The position numbers and the translations under genes are program-made. Below are positions 22,182 through 29,311 of a stretch of 35,619 nt of DNA, piece after piece. How positions within the stretch are numbered: position 1 is the first letter of the stretch; every line of letters starts with the position of its first letter. This DNA comes from a virus. The stretch lies in IMG/VR virus record IMGVR_UViG_3300033154_000599, positions 1 through 35,619 of that record. One strand, written 5' to 3'. The notes under the pieces were generated by a model. That model saw only the letters and a program-made list of their open reading frames with translations, made no database searches and was not told where the DNA came from.

Positions 22182-23249
22182 ATGAACTCGTTGGCTGAAT
22201 ATATCTGGATTGATGGAACTGAACCTGTTGCGCGTTTAAGGTCTAAAACTAAGGTTTTAGACTTGCTTGACTTTCCCTCAAGGCTCGCTCGAATAGAGGC
22301 CCTTGGGCAGAATCCTAATTTGGAATTGATCCCCGTTTGGGGTTTTGATGGGTCTAGTACTAATCAAGCTGATGGTTCGACGTCTGATTGTATTCTTAAA
22401 CCGGCATGTGTAGTCCCTGATCCAACCAGAAACCCTGCACGTGATGTTTTGGTTATGTGCGAGGTTTTAAGTGCAGATTTAACCCCTGATAAGAATAACC
22501 ACCGTTCTAGGACTGCAGAGCTAGCTGGGCATCTCGCTTCTGAAGAAATGCTTTTTGGAATTGAACAAGAATACACCTTCTTTAAAGGCCGAACACCCCT
22601 TGGGTGGCCTGAGGGGGGTTATCCTGCTCCACAAGGTCCTTTTTATTGTGGTATTGGTGCAGACGAAGTTTTTGGGCGCGATATTGTTGAGGAGCATCTT
22701 GGGGCATGTGTTACCGCTGGCCTTCGAATCTCGGGGATTAATGCCGAAGTTATGCCAGGACAATGGGAGTTCCAGATTGGCCCCGCTGGTCCGTTAGAAG
22801 TAGGCGATCATCTTTGGTTAGCTAGATATCTTCTCTATCGAATTGCTGAGAAGCATAATGTTAATGTTAAATTAGATCCTAAACCGATTGGTGGGGATTG
22901 GAATGGTGCTGGTGCTCATACCAATTTTTCTACTTTAAAAATGAGGAGTGAAGGTGGGTTGGCTGTATGTATCGAGGCTGCTGAAGCTTTAAGGCGATCT
23001 TTTGAGAGAGATGGTTTTCCAAAAGAATACGGTCATGGTTATGAATCTCGCTTGACGGGTGCTCATGAAACTTGTTCTTATCGAGAATTCAAGTATGGTG
23101 TGGGGGATCGAACCGCTTCAGTTCGGATTCCTCTTCACGTTGAAGTTAAGGGTTTTGGATATATTGAAGATCGTCGCCCGTGCGCTAATATTGACCCGTA
23201 TCAAGTCGTGTCGTTTTTAGCAAAAACTGTTTGGCGGGCGGGCGATTGA
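22182..23249 (+). CDS. glnA: Glutamine synthetase, type II
   Basis: ATG follows TAAGGAATG. The 355-residue product is a complete GSII, matching the eukaryotic/rhizobial/planctomycete type rather than bacterial GSI. It has WGFDGSST (53-60), FGIEQEYTF (125-133, metal-binding Glu), INAEVMPGQWEFQ, GDWNGAGAHTNFSTLKMR, DRTASVRIP and YIEDRRPCANIDPY. It joins ammonia and glutamate using ATP. Glutamine feeds purine synthesis, including GMP made by GuaA, so the gene could enlarge the dGMP pool used by PurZ. GSII in a phage is rare. Its end overlaps the convergent iscU by 49 bp. Confidence 0.93.
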   Translation: MNSLAEYIWIDGTEPVARLRSKTKVLDLLDFPSRLARIEALGQNPNLELIPVWGFDGSSTNQADGSTSDCILKPACVVPDPTRNPARDVLVMCEVLSADLTPDKNNHRSRTAELAGHLASEEMLFGIEQEYTFFKGRTPLGWPEGGYPAPQGPFYCGIGADEVFGRDIVEEHLGACVTAGLRISGINAEVMPGQWEFQIGPAGPLEVGDHLWLARYLLYRIAEKHNVNVKLDPKPIGGDWNGAGAHTNFSTLKMRSEGGLAVCIEAAEALRRSFERDGFPKEYGHGYESRLTGAHETCSYREFKYGVGDRTASVRIPLHVEVKGFGYIEDRRPCANIDPYQVVSFLAKTVWRAGD

Positions 23250-23620
23250 GATTTCTGTTGATAATCCTTAATTGCAGCTTTGATCGCATCTTCAACTAAG
23301 ACCGAACAATGAATCTTGACCGGAGGCAATGAGAGTTCCTCTACAATACATGTATTCTTAATTGTAAGAGCCTCCTCTACTGTTTTGCCCTGGATCCATT
23401 CGGTAGCTAAAGATGATGACGCAATGGCCGAGCCACAACCAAAGGTTTTGAATTTAGCTGTTTCAATTACTCCCTCCACAACTTTTATTTGTAAACGCAT
23501 TACATCTCCACATTCAGGAGCACCTACAACCCCGGTTCCTACTTTGGGATCGTTTTTATCTAACGTCCCGACGTTGCGCGGATTATTGAAATGGTCGATT
23601 ACTTTTTTACTATAAGGCAT
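23201..23620 (-). CDS. iscU: IscU/NifU-N iron-sulfur scaffold
   Basis: The 139-residue product has all ligands of IscU: C37 and D39 in PECGD, C62 in FGCGSAIASSS, and C105 in LPPVKIHCSVL. Length matches IscU with a short C-terminal extension. It assembles 2Fe-2S clusters on a scaffold for delivery to apoproteins. No cysteine desulfurase or chaperone is nearby, so it must use host IscS and HscAB. It is the second gene of a minus-strand pair; the upstream gene (23610-24083) overlaps it by 11 bp. The 3' end overlaps glnA. Confidence 0.93.
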   Translation of the reverse strand: MPYSKKVIDHFNNPRNVGTLDKNDPKVGTGVVGAPECGDVMRLQIKVVEGVIETAKFKTFGCGSAIASSSLATEWIQGKTVEEALTIKNTCIVEELSLPPVKIHCSVLVEDAIKAAIKDYQQKSQSPARQTVFAKNDTT

Positions 23621-24083
23621 TACTACCTGATTGAGGAACTTGTTGTTGAGGAACTTGCTGTCTTTGGGCTAACATTGTCTTAACTACGTCGTCTAGTGGT
23701 TTAGCAAATCGTTCAAAATCTTTAGATCGTTTAACAAATTCTAATGCTTTAGGCCAATGTTTAGCTATTGTGTCTCCATGTTGGACTAAAAATTTTGCGA
23801 TCATTTTGCTATTTTTACCCAGATATTTAGCAGATTTACCTACTATATCACCCACAACTGGCAGCATTGATAATAGCGACATGGCTGCTTGGAAATACTC
23901 GCCTTGTTTTATATGGAGTAAAGCGTTGGCAGCGTCTGCTGCTTCGGCACCTGGGATTAGCCCAACGATGTCTAATACCGTGTTTAATGCTGTGGCCTCA
24001 GGAAGAAGAATCTTTTCAGAGAAAATATCTGGATCATCGGTAATAAATTCCGCAATTTGTTTAACATCTTCTGATCGGATCAT
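23610..24083 (-). CDS. Leader-bearing protein with pretoxin-like body
   Basis: The 157-residue minus-strand product starts with the shared leader, residues 1-23: VKQIAEFITDDPDIFSE. Residues about 30-75 hold two hydrophobic helices of the form TVLDIVGLIPGAEAADAANA and AAMSLLSMLPVVGDIVGK. This is like the VGLIPG...AANA...MLPVVGD arrangement in pretoxin (PT-TG) regions of polymorphic toxins. A helical part and a Gln-rich QQVPQQQVPQ tail follow. No toxin catalytic motif is seen. A prohead-packaged, injected protein is the likeliest reading. Expressed with IscU, whose ATG overlaps its stop. Confidence 0.7.
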   Translation of the reverse strand: MIRSEDVKQIAEFITDDPDIFSEKILLPEATALNTVLDIVGLIPGAEAADAANALLHIKQGEYFQAAMSLLSMLPVVGDIVGKSAKYLGKNSKMIAKFLVQHGDTIAKHWPKALEFVKRSKDFERFAKPLDDVVKTMLAQRQQVPQQQVPQSGSNAL

Positions 24084-24170
24084 AATTTTCTTTCTATACT
24101 ATTTGTACTACGTTAAATCCCATGATTTACTTTTGATGTGTGTAGATAAATATATAATAATGAGGTAAAT
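24084..24170. promoter_or_regulatory. Divergent promoter region with GATAAATATA
   Basis: This gap lies between the minus-strand leader protein and the plus-strand gene at 24171. The plus strand has GATAAATATA at 24145-24154, the best T4-like late box of the window, 17 bases before the ATG, and the GAGG ribosome-binding site. The structural genes run downstream. A box for the minus strand is not obvious. Confidence 0.45.
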
Positions 24171-24365
24171 ATGAGTCCGCTTACTTTAGAGCGAATTAAG
24201 AAAGCTGATAGCGTTCGGATCCACCCTATTAATGAATCTGGTCTTGTTAAATACACCGTTCAAATTATGGAAAGCGGTGTGTGGAATACGGTCTTAACTG
24301 ATTTTAATAGGAGTATTTGTGAACAGGTTGTTAGGAAAGCTACTAGTAAAGTTATTCTTGGGTAG
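24171..24365 (+). CDS. Hypothetical protein, 64 aa
   Basis: ATG follows GAGG. The product is a small basic alpha/beta domain (ADSVRIHPINESGLVKYTVQ and SICEQVVRKA). It is the first gene after a late-promoter candidate. No family was recognised. Confidence 0.6.
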   Translation: MSPLTLERIKKADSVRIHPINESGLVKYTVQIMESGVWNTVLTDFNRSICEQVVRKATSKVILG

Positions 24366-24368
24366 TTG

Positions 24369-24851
24369 ATGAATAACCGGAGGATAGATATCCCGGTCGA
24401 GCTTTATAGTCAAATTCATCAACTGATGCCGATAATTTGTGTTGATACTGTTGTATATGCAGATAATAAAATCTTTTTAGTTAGTCGTGCTAATGAACCT
24501 GAACAGGGCCAATGGTGGTTTCCTGGTGGCCGTGTTTTAAGAAATGAACGGCTAAGCCGTGCTTCCCAGAGAATTGTTAAGAATGAAGCCGGGATTGATA
24601 TCAGTCGTGTTAAATATCTTGGGCACGATGAGACCATGTTTAATACAGATCCGTTTGGGCATGGGCAAGGCACACATACTGTCAACTTTGTGTTTACAGC
24701 GAACGTTTCTGAATTAGCTTTATTTCATGTTATATTAGATAATCACCATACTGCATATTCGACGTTCAGTTTTGAAGAGATTTACTGTAGTGATATGCAT
24801 CCGTATGTTAAAAGATTTACAGCTTTAGCTGAAGGAGTTTTTCGCCAATAG
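24369..24851 (+). CDS. Nudix hydrolase, GDP-mannose mannosyl hydrolase-like
   Basis: ATG at 24369 is preferred to the in-frame TTG three bases earlier. The 160-residue product has QWWFPGGRVLRNERLSRASQ then RIVKNEAGI (residues 48-76). This matches the altered Nudix box of GDP-mannose mannosyl hydrolase (Gmm), GGRVxKDExLxxAFxRLTxxELG, more closely than the standard GX5EX7REUXEEXGU. The enzyme class hydrolyses nucleoside diphosphates linked to another group. In a Z-DNA phage a dGTP- or dATP-trimming function is conceivable but only speculation. Confidence 0.78.
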   Translation: MNNRRIDIPVELYSQIHQLMPIICVDTVVYADNKIFLVSRANEPEQGQWWFPGGRVLRNERLSRASQRIVKNEAGIDISRVKYLGHDETMFNTDPFGHGQGTHTVNFVFTANVSELALFHVILDNHHTAYSTFSFEEIYCSDMHPYVKRFTALAEGVFRQ

Positions 24852-25006
24852 TGTCATTCAACAAATGGTTTTTAAACGAATGGTGGGATTATGATAGTCC
24901 TAAGATCGTTGAGGTTCAACCTGAAGAAAATAAAAAAGAACCTAAACGAAAGAAAAAGAAAGTTCAAAAATACGTTAACAGAAGAATTGCTAGAGTAAGC
25001 CGATGA
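24851..25006 (+). CDS. Small basic protein, 51 aa, GTG start
   Basis: GTG overlaps the Nudix stop by one base (TAGTG); an AAGGAG at 24832-24837 lies 13 bases upstream. The 51-residue product is rich in Trp at the start (FNKWFLNEWWDYDSP) and in Lys at the middle (KKEPKRKKKKVQK). It ends in an ATGA overlap with the next gene. No family was recognised. Confidence 0.55.
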   Translation: MSFNKWFLNEWWDYDSPKIVEVQPEENKKEPKRKKKKVQKYVNRRIARVSR

Positions 25007-25197
25007 ACATGCCTCAAATTGCTTTTGGCCTTGGATTTACAAATCGCCCCATTACTATTAGCAAACCTATTGTCCACGCTGTGGATGTATCAAATGGAAT
25101 GCCAATTATAAGTCATAAGCGGGTCCTACAAGAAAAGATTAGGATTAACTGTAAAAGAATGAAGTCCTTACGCAAAAATAGAATGGTCAGACGGTAA
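25003..25197 (+). CDS. Hypothetical basic protein, 64 aa
   Basis: Starts in an ATGA overlap with the gene before. The C-terminal third is strongly basic (RINCKRMKSLRKNRMVRR) and the N-terminal half is hydrophobic beta-like. It could bind nucleic acid or the capsid interior. No family was recognised. Confidence 0.55.
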   Translation: MNMPQIAFGLGFTNRPITISKPIVHAVDVSNGMPIISHKRVLQEKIRINCKRMKSLRKNRMVRR

Positions 25198-25221
25198 GAC
25201 CCCGTCTATTAGGAGAATAAA

Positions 25222-25602
25222 ATGGCAAGTCAACCAGCTAATGTTGAGATTTCCGTTCAGAGACGAGTTCGGGCATACCGTCAAAATTTACGTCATAACA
25301 ACATTCATGGTTTAGTTAACCGTCTTCGTACGCTTGTTATGTCAGTTCCAAGTGAAGAGACCTTAGATCTTACTATCCGTGTAGCAGATACCGATGATGA
25401 CGTAGTCACCACCGCTTTGCTTGACGGTCGTGGTTCTGGGCTTCCTGTGATTCGTGGCCTCGCACCGGTCCTTACTTTCACAGCAGCTGTTCAGGGCCTC
25501 ACTACGATGGAATTTCCGATTCGTGTTGGACAAGATGTGTTCCTTACTAAGGCTGATGGTCACCTTACTGACGATCTGCATCAAGAACTTCGCGATCTCT
25601 AA
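25222..25602 (+). CDS. Probable virion protein, 126 aa
   Basis: ATG follows TAGGAG, a strong ribosome-binding site. The 126-residue product has a basic helical start (VQRRVRAYRQNLRHNNIHGL) and a beta-rich remainder. Strong ribosome-binding site, a clean 12-bp hairpin downstream and its place at the head of the structural block suggest high late expression. A decoration or head-completion role is possible; no family was recognised. Confidence 0.6.
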   Translation: MASQPANVEISVQRRVRAYRQNLRHNNIHGLVNRLRTLVMSVPSEETLDLTIRVADTDDDVVTTALLDGRGSGLPVIRGLAPVLTFTAAVQGLTTMEFPIRVGQDVFLTKADGHLTDDLHQELRDL

Positions 25603-25632
25603 GTAATACAAATACTTACGGCATCTCTGCAA

Positions 25633-25660
25633 TAACGGACCACAAATATGTGGTCCGTTA
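25633..25660 (+). terminator. Perfect 12-bp stem-loop
   Basis: TAACGGACCACA and TGTGGTCCGTTA form a perfect 12-bp stem around an AATA loop, between the genes at 25222 and 25700. No U-run follows, so it may be a processing or mRNA-stability hairpin rather than a classic terminator. It is the strongest hairpin seen in the window. Confidence 0.55.
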
Positions 25661-25699
25661 AGCTATATCCATACTTTCAAATATACATTGGAGAATTTT

Positions 25700-26257
25700 A
25701 TGCCCAACCTATCAACCACACCAACACAAGTATCGCCAAGAGCAGCACAAGACGCTGTTCACATTCCATTTGTCGTTCATGTACGTATCGTCCCAGATCT
25801 CGCACAGGGCAAGCGATTGTCTTACTTTCGTAATTTAGAAAAAATAGCGCTAAGAGTCGAGCAAGATCTAGAAGCCGCCGGGTTCAACATTGCAACCCCA
25901 GTTGCCTTTACCCCCCAATTCGGAGATTACGGTTCTCGTCTCACCATCATCGGATTTGATCAAGTATCAGCAACAAATGATGGAGATAACGCTGCACCTA
26001 CAACTGATGTCCGAGTCATTCATAGTCAAGGCGCTGGAATTAACCCCGATGAACCTACAGCCGTCGTTGTTGGCAATCGGGGCGGTTCACTAGATTGGGC
26101 ACAAGATCCAACTGCAGTAGTCGATGCCCGCGTAGCTGGCCTTGTTGTTGCGTTGCTAGCTGCTTCGCCCCAGTTAGCCGCTCGTGATATTGTTCATGTT
26201 GAATATAATGGCGTAAAATATGGAATGAAGAAACAAGGCATGAGAAGTCTACCATAA
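25700..26257 (+). CDS. Probable virion protein, 185 aa
   Basis: ATG at 25700 follows GGAG (25690-25693); the in-frame TTG 12 bases earlier is less likely. The 185-residue product opens with a Thr/Pro/Ser region and is then mixed alpha/beta (VHVRIVPDLAQGKRLSYFR, DYGSRLTIIGFDQVS). Position ahead of neck genes suggests a head or connector protein. No family was recognised. Confidence 0.55.
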   Translation: MPNLSTTPTQVSPRAAQDAVHIPFVVHVRIVPDLAQGKRLSYFRNLEKIALRVEQDLEAAGFNIATPVAFTPQFGDYGSRLTIIGFDQVSATNDGDNAAPTTDVRVIHSQGAGINPDEPTAVVVGNRGGSLDWAQDPTAVVDARVAGLVVALLAASPQLAARDIVHVEYNGVKYGMKKQGMRSLP

Positions 26258-26271
26258 TTTAAGGTAATAAT

Positions 26272-27057
26272 ATGGCTATTCTAAGCAAACAACAGCTTCC
26301 GATCATATTAAAAGTTGATAGTAACCCTCTTAAATTGCATGCTCTAAATTCTTTAGGGCATCCAGTGGTGCTTGTAGAAATTATCGAGCAACAGATGGAA
26401 CAAGTTCTTCGTTCTAGCGGGAACTTTATCTCACATTATTTCCCTATGGAAGAGAAATACGCTTTTTTCATGACTCAACCTCTTCAGGCTGAATATCCTA
26501 TTCCCGAAGATGCCTATTGGATTAGAAATGTATCTTGGGATCCTAGTACTACTAGAATTGATGACATTTTTGGGGCAGAATCTTTCCTTTTTAATATTGG
26601 AAACATCAGTGGAGTTCAAAATATTCTAACCGATTATCATCTTTTACAATCATATCGCAAATTTAGTCAGAGGATCCTTGGAAATGAGGGGACTTGGGAA
26701 TTTAAAGTAGAACGAGGTACAGCAAATAGCGTCAATGGTGTTGGTACAGATTATGGTGGGACCCTTAAATTGTTTCCAGTACCCAAAGGCAGTTTTCCTG
26801 TAGTAATTCAGTATCTGCCTTCAGTTGATACTTTTAGATCTCCTCAAGCTCAAGAAACTACTTACCGCATGTTCTTAGCCGAAATGAAAATGGCTTTAGG
26901 ATATGCTCGTCGTAAACTAAGTGGCATTCCAGGCCCCGATGGTAGTGCTATCGCTTCAGACGGTGAAGCATTAATTAGTGAAGGCAAGGAAGAGAAGAAG
27001 GAAGTTCTTGAATTTGCTATCTCTGTTGGAGAGCCTTTGCCTGTTATTTTAAGATAA
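26272..27057 (+). CDS. Putative neck / head-completion protein
   Basis: ATG follows AAGG. The 261-residue product has sequence typical of a large group of phage virion proteins near the connector: YFPMEEKYAFFMTQPLQAEY, DAYWIRNVSWDP, DDIFGAESFLFNIGN, ILTDYHLLQSYRKF, and a late RKLSGIPGPDGSAIASDGEA. It stands where T4 places gp13/gp14. Assignment to a specific neck protein is by synteny only. Confidence 0.5.
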   Translation: MAILSKQQLPIILKVDSNPLKLHALNSLGHPVVLVEIIEQQMEQVLRSSGNFISHYFPMEEKYAFFMTQPLQAEYPIPEDAYWIRNVSWDPSTTRIDDIFGAESFLFNIGNISGVQNILTDYHLLQSYRKFSQRILGNEGTWEFKVERGTANSVNGVGTDYGGTLKLFPVPKGSFPVVIQYLPSVDTFRSPQAQETTYRMFLAEMKMALGYARRKLSGIPGPDGSAIASDGEALISEGKEEKKEVLEFAISVGEPLPVILR

Positions 27058-27062
27058 ATATA
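27053..27062 (+). promoter_or_regulatory. GATAAATATA overlapping a stop codon
   Basis: A second exact copy of the decamer at 24145-24154. It overlaps the stop of the upstream neck-like gene and ends 7 bases before the ATG at 27070, which has no clear ribosome-binding site. If used as a promoter it would give a nearly leaderless transcript. Confidence 0.3.
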
Positions 27063-27069
27063 TTTTAGA

Positions 27070-27555
27070 ATGCATGAAATTGATTTAGAAGAATTCTCTA
27101 CGTTCTCTTTTGAGGATTTTCGCAACACATATTTAGTTGAGCGGAATCTTGATGATACGCGTGTGCCTACATTTGGGGAAATATCTCAGGAAGCGTCACG
27201 ATTTAGTCAAGAAGTTGCTAAAAAACTTAATAAATGGGCGGCCAACATTAGCAATAAAGTTAGTCGTTATATTGATAAAATCACTAAGAGGTCTGATAAT
27301 AGAATTTTAATAAGTCATGTTCGTGCTTCTGATGGAAAATCAGGTGAAGCTGCAATTATTAAGATCGATGTCGAACAGACTGAGCGAGTTAAAAATGCTC
27401 AAATTGAGATATCGGTTATTGATAGTAACAAAATTTTAATTCGGATATCTAAAAATATTGCTAAAATAATGAATGTTAAACAATTACGAAAAGTTGTTTC
27501 TAACCAGGAACGAGCTATTGGGCATGTTATTGCCATTCTTGAGAGAATAAAATGA
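27070..27555 (+). CDS. Hypothetical protein, 161 aa
   Basis: No clear ribosome-binding site; GATAAATATA lies just upstream. The 161-residue product has an acidic N terminus (HEIDLEEFSTFSFEDFRNTY), a helical middle and a beta/alpha C-terminal part (AQIEISVIDSNKILIRIS). Overlaps the next gene by ATGA. No family was recognised; a virion role is likely from location. Confidence 0.55.
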   Translation: MHEIDLEEFSTFSFEDFRNTYLVERNLDDTRVPTFGEISQEASRFSQEVAKKLNKWAANISNKVSRYIDKITKRSDNRILISHVRASDGKSGEAAIIKIDVEQTERVKNAQIEISVIDSNKILIRISKNIAKIMNVKQLRKVVSNQERAIGHVIAILERIK

Positions 27556-27935
27556 GCATAAAAATTCAAAATCGTTTAGAGATTCTTAGGGGTAATAAAA
27601 TTTTAGTCCCGGGATGTGAGCCAACAAGTGCTTTTACTAGCCCTACGTTAGCGGAGAATCGTGATTGTAAAGCTGCGGTGGTCGATCTGGCCGATGCTAT
27701 TGCTGCCATTCCTGATGCTACGGTGATTATGTGGCGCAACCCCAGAACTAAATTTTTTGTATTGCCGGATGGGCCACCTCCATCTCCAGATAATTGTAAG
27801 AGTTGTGAAGTCCAAACTGATTGGTATCAACTTCTTCGGAATATTGGCGAGCCGATTGAGGTCGATAATATCTTTAATAAGCCGTTGTCTGTTGGCGAGA
27901 TCTGCGATGCGTTCCCTCTTAAGGGCGTGTTTTAA
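27552..27935 (+). CDS. Hypothetical protein, 127 aa
   Basis: Starts in an ATGA overlap behind AGAGAATAAA. The 127-residue product has a CxxC (NCKSCEV) and a hydrophobic alternating region. It meets the convergent minus-strand gene with a 4-bp overlap. No family was recognised. Confidence 0.55.
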   Translation: MSIKIQNRLEILRGNKILVPGCEPTSAFTSPTLAENRDCKAAVVDLADAIAAIPDATVIMWRNPRTKFFVLPDGPPPSPDNCKSCEVQTDWYQLLRNIGEPIEVDNIFNKPLSVGEICDAFPLKGVF

Positions 27936-28279
27936 TAATTTGGGTCTGGTTCTTCGTAATCTGAGTATTTGTATTCTACTAGAGCTAACCAACAGGGCAT
28001 GTTAAAACGTTCATCGTGCCATTTCTGTAACGTTGCTTTATCACCGTCGGCTTTGCTTGCCCATTCGTTAGCTACGGATTTTTCCCAAAAACGTGCGGCC
28101 ACTGTGGCCATTGCACCAAAACCGAAATAAGTATTAGAGGCTCTGTCTGTAGAAAAGACATCCCAACCTTCCATGTCTTTAGCTTGTTTTAAAGCGGAAG
28201 AGATTTTATATTGGATTAATGAGGGGGAGTCGAATTCGCCCTCTGCTAATAAACGACGTTGTGGCGATGTTGGTTCCAT
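27932..28279 (-). CDS. Hypothetical protein, 115 aa, minus strand
   Basis: A minus-strand gene inside the plus-strand structural block. The 115-residue product starts MEPTSPQ, close to the MEYTAPQ start of the proteins at 329-610 and 3828. Aromatic-rich sequence follows (NTYFGFGAMATVAARFWEKS). There is no clear ribosome-binding site. It is divergent from 28308 over a 28-bp gap. No family was recognised; it looks like an inserted small gene (moron-like). Confidence 0.5.
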   Translation of the reverse strand: MEPTSPQRRLLAEGEFDSPSLIQYKISSALKQAKDMEGWDVFSTDRASNTYFGFGAMATVAARFWEKSVANEWASKADGDKATLQKWHDERFNMPCWLALVEYKYSDYEEPDPNY

Positions 28280-28289
28280 AGGTTATGTT

Positions 28290-28301
28290 TACCAAAAATA
28301 A
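28290..28301 (+). promoter_or_regulatory. Second copy of TACCAAAAATAA
   Basis: This 12-mer is identical to the one at 3813-3824. It ends 6 bases before the ATG at 28308, again with no ribosome-binding site. It lies between divergent genes, which fits a promoter role. Confidence 0.35.
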
Positions 28302-28307
28302 ATTACA

Positions 28308-28934
28308 ATGCCAGTACATGATTTTTTCAGAAATTTTAACGAAACAGATGAACGTTTTACGTCAATCGATGATCTGCCGGATCATCGTTCTGCTATTGAT
28401 AAGGAACACACCCCTCTTGCGGTTTACAATCATGGTAAACCTGATTTGGCGTTGGCTGAGCGTTGGGCTGAAGAAGCTGTCAATATCGGAGGGGCTTTTG
28501 TTACGCTTTATCAGAAAGAGCCTTATCTTGACGAAGATGATCTTGATGATGTATGGGATGAGGATGCAGACCCATTATATGCACCAGGGATCGATTTAAA
28601 AGCTTCCTATAAGGTTGATAATTTAAATATCGAATTAACTAAATGGGGCGTAGATTCAACATTGCAGACTACTATCACTTTTGCACGAGCCATTTTGGCT
28701 AAAGCTGTAGGAATGGATCGTTTGTTAACAGTAGGGGATGTAATCGAAATTCCTTATAATGCTCCTAAGCTTAGAGTTCCAGCTAGATTTAGGGTTCTTA
28801 ATGCGTATGATTCAGGGAATTATCATTATCGTTGGTTGTATTATACCGCAGTGTGTGAACTCTTAACTGGCGATGAGGCTTTGCGAGTAACTCACAGAAT
28901 TAGTTCTAAAATAAGAAATAGAACTGGTACGTAA
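28308..28934 (+). CDS. Putative neck protein (gp14-like)
   Basis: ATG lacks a ribosome-binding site but follows the TACCAAAAATAA box. The 208-residue product starts MPVHDFFRNFN, like the IPVHDFNFTP start of the gp15-like gene downstream. The middle (LALAERWAEEAVNIGGAFVT, VWDEDADPLYAPG) and late part (VGDVIEIPYN, ARFRVLNAYDSGNYHYRWLY) look like a connector protein. By gene order it occupies the gp14 position. Family assignment is inference. Confidence 0.5.
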   Translation: MPVHDFFRNFNETDERFTSIDDLPDHRSAIDKEHTPLAVYNHGKPDLALAERWAEEAVNIGGAFVTLYQKEPYLDEDDLDDVWDEDADPLYAPGIDLKASYKVDNLNIELTKWGVDSTLQTTITFARAILAKAVGMDRLLTVGDVIEIPYNAPKLRVPARFRVLNAYDSGNYHYRWLYYTAVCELLTGDEALRVTHRISSKIRNRTGT

Positions 28935-28946
28935 GAGCAAATTAAA

Positions 28947-29291
28947 ATGAAGCCAGAAGAATTTGAAAAAGTTGTTTTAGATTTCTTAAATGAATGTGTA
29001 GATGAAGTGCAGCAAGGTACCCAACATTATTCTGTCGAGGCTTTGGTTGATGATATTGGAGAATCTAATTTCACAGATCAAGCTAATAAATTATTTAAAC
29101 AACATAAAATGACAGATAAGGATGGTAAGCCATTAAGGGCTGAAAATCCAGCCAAATCCATTTCTCAGGTTTCTCCTGAAGATGGTGCCAGTTTTGATTT
29201 AACCTCCGAAGAGGATCGTTGGTTAAGAGCTAATAAATTATATGGCAATGATCTTCTTAAACAATTAGGTTTCAAATATAATAATAGTTAA
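28947..29291 (+). CDS. Hypothetical protein, 114 aa
   Basis: The 114-residue acidic product starts with a helical MKPEEFEKVVLDFLNE, superficially like the shared leader but without its TDD-x-D core. The rest has no motif. It lies between two neck-type genes. No family was recognised. Confidence 0.55.
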   Translation: MKPEEFEKVVLDFLNECVDEVQQGTQHYSVEALVDDIGESNFTDQANKLFKQHKMTDKDGKPLRAENPAKSISQVSPEDGASFDLTSEEDRWLRANKLYGNDLLKQLGFKYNNS

Positions 29292-29311
29292 TTTGCTATA
29301 GGAGATTTAAA

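Noticed and set aside
24369-24851. Nudix protein as a MazZ substitute that makes dGMP for PurZ
   Set aside because: MazZ is a MazG-like enzyme; this Nudix box is closest to GDP-mannose mannosyl hydrolase, so the link is not supported.
28947-29291. Fifth copy of the capsid-targeting-like leader
   Set aside because: The start is a similar acidic helix but the TDD-x-D core and the Glu cut site are missing.
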